Positions 10,886 through 21,468 of a DNA stretch of 64,000 nt are shown in pieces; within the stretch, counting starts at the first letter, position 1; each line of letters starts with the position of its first letter. The notes under the pieces were generated by a model, which made no database searches, was not told the origin of the DNA, and saw nothing but the letters and a program-made list of their open reading frames with translations. Made by a program: the position numbers and the translations under genes. Origin of the DNA: Dimorphilus gyrociliatus (taxonomy: Eukaryota; Annelida; Polychaeta; Dinophilidae); the NCBI GenBank assembly GCA_904063045.1, contig CAJFCJ010000043.1:107501-171500 (forward strand). Direction: 5' to 3'.

Positions 10886-13800
10886 TTACTTAATAAGTAG
10901 AATGAAGACATGTAATTGAACAATTAACCTCTTTCTAGCAGATTTGACCTTAACTTCTGTAATGGTATTTGTTATCTCTTGAAAAGACAAGATATAGGGA
11001 TTTATAATTGAACTTAGAGGTAAAATTGTAACCATTATCCATTCAAATTCATAAATTTCCACTGGAACTTTTGAAAATAGAATTAAAAATCCTAAATAAC
11101 AAATAATTAATCATTTTCTATAAAGTTTTTTTATATGTGTTTTTTTTGACACCTAAAAGAGAGACAGTTGTCCAAGTTAACATATGACTAACAGTGAAAA
11201 TAACAACATTCATGTTAACACTTCTTTGATTAGACAACTTTCGAAATTTTTTAAATGACCCCTTTATTATACTGATAAATTCACAAGTTAAATAAAACAT
11301 AAAGATGCTTAACAAAGGCAAAATGATGCAAAATATGATAAATTGATAAATAAAATATACAGTTGAATTTTCCAAGTTGAGTATTGAGAAACATTTTCTG
11401 TCATTTTCCTGACAAAAAAACTCTTGAATATAAACAAAAATGTACCAAAAAAGTATTAGAAACTAATTACTTTGTGAAAAAAAAATGCAATCATTGATAA
11501 AACCAGACAGAATATGAATGAAATTGCAATAAATATGCATTTAAATATCCAAGATTTATGCTTCTCCATTGGGTACTTTACCACTCTATTTCTTTCTACT
11601 GTTATGAATAGAATACCAGTAGAGGATAAGAGTAGGGAAGAGAAGAGTGTGATTTGCAAAACTTGACAGAAAACACTTTTGACCCAGGTGATATCATTTT
11701 CTAAGTATGAATTTCCATAATAGAGGTCAACAATGGAGATTGATATCATATAGAAAGATATGCACAAGTCAGAAAAACTTAGTAGTTGTTTAAAATGTTT
11801 GGAGGAACTTTTTGCCCTTAAAAGTAAAATTGTTGAAAGAATATTCCCTAAACAACCAAACACTCCATTAAGCCAATAAAAAACTATTTTACTTTTTGAA
11901 TGAATAAGCCTTGTACATTGTGGATAGTTGAGTAGTTTGCCTGCTGAACAATTGACATTTTTACCAAGGTATTTTATAGAAAGACAGCAAATTTTTGAAT
12001 TGCTTGTATAGATTTTAGGCACTTTAACCATATCTATAAAAACTCTTGCAATTTCAAAATGAGAGATAATTGTATAAGGAATAATTAATTTTTTTATTTC
12101 AAGTAAATAGGTAAAACTTCCATCTTCTATTGAGTGAATAAAACAACCTTTTATAATGAATATTTGTAATTGTCTTATCAGATTAAGGTGTAATTTTGAT
12201 AGTATTGTTATATTTGTATATGATATATCCAAATAATTCAAATGGCTACATTTTAAATGATATAGAAATGATAAAGATTGAATTGGATTATAGGAAATTA
12301 TCAATTTTTGAAGTAGTTTTAATTTTTTTCTTAGAATTATATTATCATTTTCACCTACTAATCCATTTTCAGTTAATGACAAACTTACTACATTTGGAAT
12401 AGTAATATTCAAATTTTTAGTCAGGAATCTGTTACTTTTTCTGATAATTAAGATTGTTAAATGAGTAAAAGTTGTATGAAAAAGTTTGTTTTTTTTGGCA
12501 AATTCCCAGTAATATTTAATTTTCTTATACTTTCTATATGTTTAAATTTTAAACTGTTATTGTTTGGCTGTTGTTTCTCAACTATTACATTATCCACAAA
12601 TGCTTTGAAGTGACAATTGAATGAAAATGTGGAAATTTCAATACAACCAGGAAAATTTATTATTGGAATTTTACATAAAAGCTCATCACTTCCATCAAGA
12701 CATTCAACAATTCCATTGCATATTTGATACATAGTCAAAAAACGTCTTTGACTTGAACACATAAAAAATCCTTTGGGTAAAAATTTCCTAAAAGTAAATG
12801 TAATTAGATCTATATAATATGTTGCTCTTTTTTCTTTTCTGTTTACCACAATCAACTTCATCATCACCTTGAGGACATTGGTTAAATCCATCACAAATAA
12901 GATCAAGAGAAATGCAATAAGCTTCTCTATAGCAAAGGTATTGGCCATAAGAACAAGATTTTTTAGAACAGGATTCTGAGAAATTTGGCTTTAATTCACT
13001 TAATACATATCCTAAGGATTATGTTGTAACAAAACATTTTGCTATTTTCCTATAAGGTGTATTTGACAATAATTTATTGCATTGCAGAATTTCATATTGA
13101 AAATTTATATAAGGAACACAAAATGCAAAGCATTCTTTTTGAATATCATTTCGACAGGCTAAATCTTAAATGAAAAAAAAGGCATTGTAAAAAATTCATT
13201 TCTAATTTTTTTTTAAAACCATATTTATATTCTTTTAAAATTGAATTTGAGTTAAAGCATAACTCATCACTTTTATCAAAACAGTCAACTTCATTATTGC
13301 AAACTTTGTCTTTATTAATGCATTGTCCATTTTTGCATTGTCTAAAAGAGATAAATTATCAGATACCATTCAATAAGTAATTAAATCACTGTACACTTCA
13401 TTTTCAGAACATTTGGGGAAAGCTGAGAAAGAATTTTTTCTATGGATTATAAGCCTTAGATTATAGGAAGAGAACAGAGAGACAGAGAGAGAGAGACAAA
13501 AATTCTTTGTTGGTTTCATCACATAATACTTGAAAGGTGAGATCATTCTTCACTTTTAATCTAACTAACACACCCACATCTTACTATGAGATGAAACAAC
13601 TAAAAGACTGAAATCTTCTTAAACAGTCTGTCAGGGAATATGACTATCAACAAACCACAATATTCTTCATCTGAACCATCAGGACAATCTATCCAAAAGT
13701 TACAAACACTTAAATAACTAATAAATTTGTTTCCTGAATGGCATTTGAATATGTGTGTTAATTCAGTATGGCAATATTTTGAATATTCCTTATTTGTTCT

Positions 13801-13941
13801 ACAATCAATGAGATTTTTGCACAAATGAATCTTATTCAAGAAAATATTAAAGTTTTCACATTTTACAAAATTTTCAGGAAATTTTACATTCTCATTGTGT
13901 ATAAATAATCTTTCTTGAAGTGTCTGTATGGCTGAAATCAA
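10886..13941 (-). CDS. LGR-type GPCR with LDLa repeats (relaxin-receptor/GRL101-like), frame-damaged
   Basis: Minus-strand multi-exon gene. Four LDLa modules are readable (RC near 13630-13740, 13230-13340, 12845-12960, 12690-12780), each ending in a C..DGSDE..C or D.SDE motif; one junction is phase 1 (12.85 to 12.78 kb). LRRs follow (12.57-12.05 kb). A seven-helix domain then spans 11.9-10.9 kb: TM3 Cys (VFCQVL) with VERNR in place of DRY, the extracellular-loop Cys in NDRKCFS, TM6 joined across 11153/11091, and TM7 NPYIL. Exons fixed: 11471-12412+, 11153-11408, 10886-11091. A ligand-activated surface receptor is expected from the family. Oddities: an in-frame TAA at 13021-13019 and a one-base shift at the 8-T run 12489-12496, so it is either a pseudogene or mis-assembled. 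Confidence 0.7.
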
Positions 13942-13989
13942 TTAAAGAGTTTCATTTGCCCAAAAATTAAGAGCTAAACATGCTTTTAC

Positions 13990-14842
13990 TTACTTAAAAT
14001 TTTTTGACAAGCAAACATTTTGAGAAGAGAAGTTTTACAAGATCTTTTCAGGGAGATTTTAACATTATCTTGTGTAACCTTCTGTAAAGTCTCAAAACAT
14101 TCTTATTGATATTTTCTAGATTTAATTCTAATTACCAAGAAATAGCACTGATCTTCTACACTGTAAGATATTTTCTTGCCAATAAACTGATATTCTCTCA
14201 ATTGTAATAACTAGATACAGATAGACGTAAGTGTCAACATGTGAAGGAAAAGTTATAACCTCTGATTCCAGATAGTGGTTTATAACTGGCAAATTTAAAT
14301 CAAAATTTGTAGATGTTGTAAAAGTTCTTGAATTTACTCTAATATTCTCTTTAGAGTTGACTTCTGTAGGTAAAAAAACACTAATGTCTTTTTGAATTTT
14401 TTTCAATGCGGTGACTGTTGAAAACACTCTTTTATAGATTCTCTGTGCTCTCAAAAGCCTCCCATATATTATCTGACATACTCATGAAATGTCTATACAT
14501 TTTAGAGTCAAGTACTTTTGACAAATATGCATTATATGCAATATCAAGCATGTGTAAAACAAAATACTTTTGATAGCTTTGATAATCAGGTGATGTCATA
14601 TTTCTTTTATAGCAAAATTTATCAATTTCCAAAATATCCATTGCATGTTTTGGCCTGAAAATGGTGTAGCAAGTATCCAAGATAATTACTGTATTTTTGC
14701 CATAACATTTTTCACTTGAACGATTTGAACATTCAATTCTTAAAGCCTTTGATGAATATCTATAATTTTTATTAAATGTGTAAATGCTCTTAAAATATTT
14801 CAGAATTTTTCTATATCTTTGTAAAATGCTAATAATTTCCAA
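13990..14842 (-). CDS. Unknown cysteine-containing exons upstream of the LGR gene
   Basis: Three minus-strand open blocks: 14842-14432 (ECSNRSSEKCYG, DTCYTIF, DKFCYKRN), 14454-14128 in another frame, and 14110-13990 (ECFETLQKV...SLLKMFACQKI, donor GTAAGT). They could be the N-terminal ectodomain of the LGR receptor or a separate gene. The overlap of the first two blocks with a frame change near 14440 suggests a lesion or an unrecognised intron. No domain is recognised. Confidence 0.3.
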
Positions 14843-14849
14843 ACTAAAA

Positions 14850-15180
14850 CAATTTGTTCAACAAACTCAAAGTAAAATGAAAAGTTTAATTGTAATGCTG
14901 TCCCAATTTAACATTATATCCCAATAATGTATGCCTATTGCAAAACACCACAGCTAAGAGTTTGACTAATGCAGATGATGCAACAACCCCCCTCTATTTC
15001 ATCTGTAGAAATAAGGTTACTGCATGTATCCACTCTTTACTTTCCTCTCTGGTGTACTATATGAAATCAATGAAGCAGAAATTTTATGAAACTTTAATTT
15101 GCAGTCAATCTCTGATTAAAGAATAATCATTCAAATAGGTTCATAGATTTCTGGATACTCTAGACTACTCTAGAGTTCAT
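14850..15180. other. No gene seen
   Basis: A 62-residue forward frame (14938-15126) has no support. The sequence grades into the repeat beginning at about 15180. Confidence 0.35.
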
Positions 15181-16160
15181 ATGTTTAACAATATACACAT
15201 CTAGTTCGTTACTGTGCACTAAATGCTACACTCACCAACATTCACACACATTTGGTAGCATAAGCTCAAATTGTTACATTTTCATTAACTGATGAAATAC
15301 TATATTATAATAGTATCGAGCAGTGCTCTGCATATGCAACATATACCTAATACTATTCTTTTAACTACTTCTAAAGTTAGTAAAATACACTTTTACAACT
15401 TAACTTGAATATTCACATTAAGGAATATACACATAACATTTATTTATCATTAGTTGTATGTTACACTAATTGACATATGTTTGGAAATTGTAGATTATTG
15501 AAGAGTTTGTATGCACAATACTATTTTAAATAACCAAATGCATGGTTTTTAACCAGTTAACTATTTTACACTAATATATCTTATTTTTCACAAACAAATG
15601 TTAATAATAATTTGTGGTACATAAGAGCATTATTCTGACCTTTGTCTATTTTTGTGTGTTGGACACCATCCAAGTTCTACTAAAAATTGTTACATCTTGT
15701 GCAATTTTTGATCTACTCAAAATATGGAACAACAACTCTCCAGAATAGAAAAAACATAGCAATTAAGTAAGCATATTTGGACTTTTCCTTTATCTTAAAT
15801 GTTACTTTTGTTTGTCTGTATATTTGTGATCTGAACTGTCAACTATTGGAAAGGTATATAAACCCTGCAAATTTAACAGTGGACAGTTCAGTCTTATAAC
15901 TGTCAGCTTGTTGCTTAAACCAGCTTGTTTAGAACTAGAAACTTATTTACTCAATAAATATTCTTCAAATGAAATACTAATGTCTTATTGATTAAATTTT
16001 TGCAAAATTTCATTTTTTGAGACTATCTTTGGACAAACTTGAATGGTTCTATTTGTTTAACTACTATGGTAAATTGGTAAATGATTGGAAAGGACAAAAT
16101 TGATCCTTATGACCTAGAAGTTCCTACAATTACAATACAACAAAGTACAAACAGACAGTC
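15180..16160 (+). mobile_element. LTR/leader/gag-start repeat, copy 2
   Basis: 15292-16150 matches copy 1 (9504-10320), including the TATA motif (GTATATAAACCCTG near 15855) and the ATG at 16081 (MIGKDKIDPYDLEVPTITIQ), whose frame stops soon after. 15180-15287 is the reverse complement of 9384-9480, so the left part is inverted relative to copy 1. No pol sequence is attached. Confidence 0.65.
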
Positions 16161-16480
16161 TGAATAACAGGCTTACTCAATCAGACAGATAAATTATGAA
16201 ATTATTTAATAGCCAATGTGCACTAAGAAACTATAGAATAATAATTGTTGTGTATTTATAAGCATTTAAACAAGTAATCAGCTGTTCAAGACACAGTGAA
16301 TGAGAAAAGTACAGCCATGCTATAAGAGCTAATAAACAGTACTCCAGCTCAGTAAATCTGTGCTTTGTTAACTATGGCATTTTGATTAAAACATGTCAAA
16401 AAAGCTTGTATTGCATTGTATTGCATTGAAGTTTTTTAACTACTAACTGTAGCTGGCATTCTCTGTCATAATAGAAGTAA
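16160..16480. other. No gene seen
   Basis: Short AT-rich spacer with a TTGTATTGCATTGTATTGCATTG duplication near 16405-16430 and nothing else recognised. Confidence 0.4.
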
Positions 16481-16487
16481 TAGTTTT

Positions 16488-18813
16488 TTACCTAATATAG
16501 TTTCTCTTTCCGACTTGGCAAAGTGTAAAGCTTGTTGAATTTTTTGGACAATGGAATGTTTCAAAATAATATTTTTTGGAAACTCTGAAGCTTGAATAAC
16601 TGTTAATAAAGTAGTTGGAATAAACAATTGTCCCATAGTTCAAGCCAAAAAATGAACAGATCTTGATAACATCCTCATAAAGCAGAAAATGAAAATAGAA
16701 CCAAAGTCTATTTATTAATATTTGAAAATATCCAGAAAATTTTAAAAAATTGTGTTGAAATTGTTCTACAGGATACAAAAAAATGTTTTCCTCTGAAAAT
16801 AGTCTAAGTGCTTTAAGAAATTTAATGAATTTTAATATAGTGTAAAAAATGTCAAACAAATTTATACTGTGGTTTTTTAATGGTAAAATACACTTTGGTG
16901 ATAGGCTATATATTGAACTATGTGTCTGGATTCCACATATTTCACTTTCATGATCACTCAAAAAACATACTGAAAATGATAGAATCTTCATTTTGGCAAC
17001 AGGAGTTGAGCAGATTTGTTCATGATATTCCAATGAAATCTGTTTACAAATATATTCACAGATAGCATTGTTCTGCTGCTGATCAACAATAGGAAATAGG
17101 GAGCCATAAGTTTTTGATTCAAAAAAGATTTCACTGTGAATATTTTCTTCCAAATTCAACTCATAGGAGAGATTTCTCCCCTTTTCCAGGAATTTTACTT
17201 GAAGATCTAAATAAAAAAACAAGAGGGGGAAATATTTAATATTTTTTGGTGTAAAGTTGTCTTCAGAAAGGTAAACCTTGAATTTCTAAATATGAACAGT
17301 AAATTTCATTGAAGGAAGCATAATTGTTATTTTGTGAAGTGTTGAAAAAAACTCTCCTAAAAGTTTTTAGTAACTTGTATGAATTTGGTAAGGAGAATTG
17401 GCATCTTGGGCAGAGACTTTTATTCTTTTCAGAATTTCCATAAATTTCAAATATTGAACCATTTTCTTTCAAGTACAATTTGTGTTTGTTCAATAGGTTG
17501 TCATGGGAAAATATATCTGTATAATTTGTAATAGACAAACATTTATAAATTTTTTCTGATTAGTTAGTCAGGATACAACAGAAACTTGTCTAAAAGACAA
17601 TTCTTTCTGTTGATACTAAAAATAATAAGCTGTACAAACAAGAGGAATTTTTGTGAAAGCACTTAAGTAGAATACCCTCAGTACTATTTAAATTTCTTCC
17701 TACTCTTGAAAAAACATAAACTCAAAAAATGAATGGATTGTTTTATCAAGTTTTGAAGAATATAAATCTTACATTAATTGTAAAGTATAACTTTGAAAAG
17801 TTGCTGCTAAACTTTCAAATTGTATAGCAATATATTTTGAAAGAGAATGAATGTAATCAAATCCCATGATTCCACATATCTTATTACTCAGCCATTGGGG
17901 AATAACAGAAAATTCTAATGACCGAATAAATCTTTCATTATCCATTTGAATTTGAAGAATACCAGTAGAAAATTCTCTTGTTTTATTTATAGTACTAAGC
18001 TTAAATTTTACATTTTGAATATTGTAGAATCTTTTGGTAGCTGAATGAATAAGAAAAAGGGCATGAAGCAATTCAAAGCATTTTCAATTTTCTTTCTCTT
18101 ACTATTTTTCACATTTGGCATACAATTTGTATCAATAATTTGTGCAGACTTGTGTGACATTGTATTGTTATAATAGCAATCAACAATGCTGTATAGCACT
18201 CTACGACAGCCAGCAATTATTGGTTGGCTCTGAAAACAGATAGATAGATAGTTAGATATGTTTGAATTTGAAACTTGAGTATTAGCTATTTTTACCATAT
18301 AGGTTAGAGAACTTTTACAAAATTTAACTCCAACAGTGTTAAACAATGTTAGACATATAAATAGGCAGGCATCTTCTTTTTTCACTTTTGTATCAAAGAG
18401 TAAATTGTGCTTTGCAAAGGACTTTGTTTCATATGAGAAATGATGAATATTGTGCCTAACATTTGATTGAAATATCTCCATATCTATGATTACAGATAAA
18501 GATAAAAGAAATTGTAAGATTATTATCCTGTGAAAAGACAAACCACTCAATTCTTCATATGAGCAAGTCATTGTATTCATATTCAAGGATTTTGAAATCT
18601 TTTCTATTGTACCATTCTTATTAAGGAATATAATGAATTTTTTATCAGTAAAAAGTTTATTGAAAGAACTCTTAAATTGATGGAAGGAGAAAAGAGTTTG
18701 TTTACATAATCTTTTCCTTGTCTCATTGTCACCATTTCCTAATTCATAGATAATATTATTCAATTTAAGATTTAGGTTATAGGTTCTGATTTCGCTTTTA
18801 ACTCCAAATACAT
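16488..18813 (-). CDS. Secreted or ectodomain protein with PAN-like and divergent SRCR-like domains
   Basis: Several exons can be joined. An exon from 18813 (acceptor CAAAAATAG) runs to EELS (donor near 18541), continues at the DMEIFQ exon and then across a GTAAAAATAG...TTTTCAG intron, giving a PAN-like module (KKEDACLFICL, VGVKFCKSS, AGCRRVLYSIVDCYY). A phase-matched intron (donor GTAAGA, acceptor TATTCATTCAG near 18050) leads to GILQIQMDNERF...SNKICGIMGFDY, which resembles the first half of an SRCR domain. Further blocks at 17538-17263 and 17222-16488 contain IYCSYLEIQG, NAICEYICKQ and DVIKICSFFGLNYG...FHCPKN, again SRCR-like. Exon links below 17769 and both gene ends are unresolved. The family assignment is tentative; function unknown. 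Confidence 0.4.
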
Positions 18814-18880
18814 CTATTTTTGATAAAGAAGAAAAAAGTATAGCAATCTAATCAAAAGATTATATGTGACAGTGTGAGTG

Positions 18881-19084
18881 GAGTAAACAGAAAATGTCCT
18901 CAAATGACTTTTTTCAGGGTTAAAATTTGGATTGGAATATGATTAGAGTGAATAAGACAGCTATTGATCTGTACTTAAGGGGGGAGGGGGTACCATCTAA
19001 GGGTAAGGAGTAATGAACATGGTTAGGAAGTGACCAGGGCTGGGTTAGGGTCAGGGTAAAATCATACATTTGAGGACATTTTCT
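18881..19084. mobile_element. Small inverted-repeat element (MULE-like MITE)
   Basis: The ends carry the inverted repeat AGAAAATGTCCTCAAATG (18 bp, left near 18889-18906, right near 19067-19084). GTGTGAGT occurs at 18872-18879 and again at 19085-19092, compatible with a target duplication, although the exact right end is ambiguous. The left end (GAGTAAACAGAAAATGTCC) matches the first bases of the complete MULE at 58283 (GATGCAACAGAAAATGTCC), so this is probably its non-autonomous relative. The interior has a G-rich block and GGGTTAGGGTCAGGG. It lies in a probable intron of the minus-strand gene. Confidence 0.65.
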
Positions 19085-19099
19085 GTGTGAGTTTGTGTT

Positions 19100-19440
19100 C
19101 ATGCATGTGTATGTGTGGAAGTGATTGAATTGGTGTCAGGAGAAAATCTCCCCTCAACTAAAGATATTAATTGAAATATTTATGAAAGTGAATAGTATTA
19201 TTAAATTAATTTTGAAAATAATTTTGAAAAATTGTTTTAAAAATAAAGAAAATAGTGGATGAAAATGACTGAAATGTATTGAGGAAGGCAAACAAATTAG
19301 ATACCAGTTTGGAAATTATTTTCACTAACCTGATTCCAACATCATCCTCAGCTGAATTTATATATAATACTATTCATTTTAATAAACTTTTTATTAATAT
19401 GTTAGGTTTTCTGGGGAGATTTTCTCCATAGTTTGATTAG
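19100..19440. other. Probable intron or spacer, nothing recognised
   Basis: AT-rich, with no open frame worth reporting. A missing exon joining 19811-19453 to 18813 could lie here, because the two known ends are not phase-compatible. Confidence 0.3.
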
Positions 19441-19452
19441 ATTTACCAACAT

Positions 19453-19811
19453 GTAATGTTCTTCTTGAAACATTTTACTTCTGTTTTAAAGCAACCTATA
19501 TGGGCTGACTTTTTGAATTTCAACTTCTTTTTATTTATATAAAATGTAAAACATTTAAAATTGCTCATGAATTCTCCAACTCTTGTAAAGGTGTGAAAGC
19601 TATCATAGCCAAGTATATCACACAAACCTATTTTTGAATATTCAATATAGGCTTCATGACGAATAATAGTATTATTGTAAGTTAAATATCCTTTAACATA
19701 GCTATTGGATTCAAACTCAATTTTGATCTTAATGGATATTATCAATATCAACGTGGAAAGAATTATTATTACTCCAATTAATCTCCTTTCACAATTAACC
19801 ATATTTTTCAA
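19453..19811 (-). CDS. First exon with signal-anchor, divergent SRCR-like ectodomain
   Basis: Starts MKNMVNCERR, then a hydrophobic stretch (LIGVIIILSTLILIISI) that reads as a type II signal-anchor. It is followed by about 95 residues with IGLCDILGYDSFHTF, NFKCFTFYI, IGCF and VKCFKKNITC, a layout loosely like SRCR. A donor GTAAAT follows at ITC-W. It is probably the 5' exon of the gene whose other exons lie at 16.5-18.8 kb, giving a surface-anchored Cys-rich protein, but the next exon was not identified. Confidence 0.4.
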
Positions 19812-19829
19812 GTTATTCGAAAATGTTTA

Positions 19830-20760
19830 AATTACCCAGTTAAAGGCATTCCCTTTATTTCTCAGTTTAATTTAAATACTTTGTTCAATAAGTAAACTTT
19901 TAATAAGATATATTTTCTTGTATTTCTTTAATAAGAAATGTTTTCTTGTATTTCTTTAATAAAAAATATTATCTCATATTTCTTTAATAAGAGTTACAGT
20001 TTTTTAATTTAATTTTGATAAAATCAAAATTACGATAAAATAGTTTTTAAACTAAGTTACCACATTTCAAGAGAGCTAAGTTAAAACTTAGGTTAGTTTA
20101 GGCTCCAAAAATAAATTTTCAATAAAATTAGTTGAAAACTTTTTTTTGGAGAATTCTTTTGTTAAAAAAAAATAACTTTTCTCTGACTGCTATCTAAGTG
20201 TTAACTTGGGTCTCTTGAATTTTTTTTTTTGTATTTGATTTCCTATTTATATAATACCTGGGACTCTTCAGAGTCAGTTACTGAAATGTGTTAAAGAGGT
20301 TTGAGAAACTTGTAAAGACAAGTATACTCTCTGAATATTTATTATTATTTTATAATATCATGGTATGCTTTGATATAGATTTTTGTACTAAAAAGAAAAA
20401 ATTGTTCTACCAAACTTATGTTTGATAAAACAATCTTCCAAGTATTCCAAGTTGGTAGTTATTTTATCCTGACTTGGGTGCCCATAAGCCTTAGGTCTTC
20501 GGGTTAGGGTTAGCTTATGTATTGTTGTAAATTCTTCAACCACAGTTGTTCTAGCCATTTGTAGTTTGGTCCTTTGTTTTCATTGTACACCAGGAGATTG
20601 CCTTTTTTAATAAGCTTCTATCCATTTAAAGTTGTCTTTGATAATAACATTATTCTACATTGTATCTCACTTAACATAAGTGTTTGTTTCTCAACTCTAT
20701 GTTTCTTTGCTCCAAAGAAGTAGTGAGTGCCAAAGTTGATTCTTCTCTTTACCAAACACT
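19830..20760. other. Non-genic, short tandem repeat at 19900-19990
   Basis: About 30-bp units sharing TTTCTTGTATTTCTTTAATAA occur three times at 19900-19990, diverging in the third copy. A GGGTTAGGGTTAG motif lies near 20500. No gene was seen; it probably includes flanking sequence of the retroelement relic that follows. Confidence 0.4.
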
Positions 20761-20767
20761 TAAACAC

Positions 20768-21400
20768 TTATATTGCTAATTTATCAGCTTTAATTTCATA
20801 GATATTTGCCATTATTTTAGTCATTTGTTTTGTTTCAAATGTGCAAACTGGTTCATTAGCCAAATCAAATGATTGGTATACCTGTTGTCCTTGACAGAAT
20901 TGTACTGAAGGAAGCATTCTGACAGTGATGTTTGCTTTCGTTATTGATACATTTCCATTTTGTTCTTTATAGAAATTTATCTCAACAGGTTTATTTTTTA
21001 ATTTCATAACCTGTAATCTGTTTTCATTTCTGTCTTCATCATCATCATCTAAATTGTCATCCAGACAATCATCTAATTCTTCTAGGTCTTCATTGTCAAT
21101 GTCAAAGCATTTAAGCATATCTTTTCTCTCAGCTAATTTGGGAGCTGTATTGCCATTCTGTTTTTCTCCATTTACTCTGTCTCTGAGTAAATTTCTAAAA
21201 TCAATTACTTTATCAGTCTCTCCATTTCTTGATACCCAATCTGCTCAGTTAGATTATTTCAAAATCCACATCTATAAGGGCCATAACCCATTTTATAGTA
21301 CTTGAATTTAGTTTGCTTTTTACATAAGTTTGTACTAGATTTTGATGATCAGTGTAGAGAAAAAATTTCGGTATTTCTGTACCCATACTGAGTGAAGGGT
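20768..21400 (-). pseudogene. Ty3/gypsy-type Pol fragment (RNase H end)
   Basis: The minus strand reads PKFFLYTDHQNLVQTYV, IKWVMALIDVDFEII, then after a frame break ADWVSRNGETDK: the TDH.NL, W...L...DFEI and ADW.SR landmarks of the RNase H end of Ty3-like reverse transcriptases, in order. An acidic stretch (LDDDDEDRNEN) and about 70 unrecognised residues follow to a stop at 20768. There is no reverse transcriptase upstream, because a MULE begins at about 21398. Confidence 0.7.
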
Positions 21401-21405
21401 AAAGG

Positions 21406-21468
21406 ACAGTTGACCCCTGGACAGTTGACCCCCATCCAGACAGTTGACCCCCGGACAGTTGACCCCCT
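21406..21468. repeat. Tandem GGACAGTTGACCCC units at a MULE terminus
   Basis: Four near-identical 14-15 bp units with short spacers. They sit exactly where MULE-1 meets the Pol relic and mirror the sub-repeats at the ends of the other MULEs here (GGACATTTTGGCCCA at 55.8 kb, GGGACAGTTCAGCCTG at 62.35 kb), so they are terminal transposon sub-repeats. Confidence 0.75.

Noticed and set aside
14938-15126. Forward 62-residue ORF as a small gene
   Set aside because: No start context, signal peptide, domain or splice partner; it lies just before a repeat.
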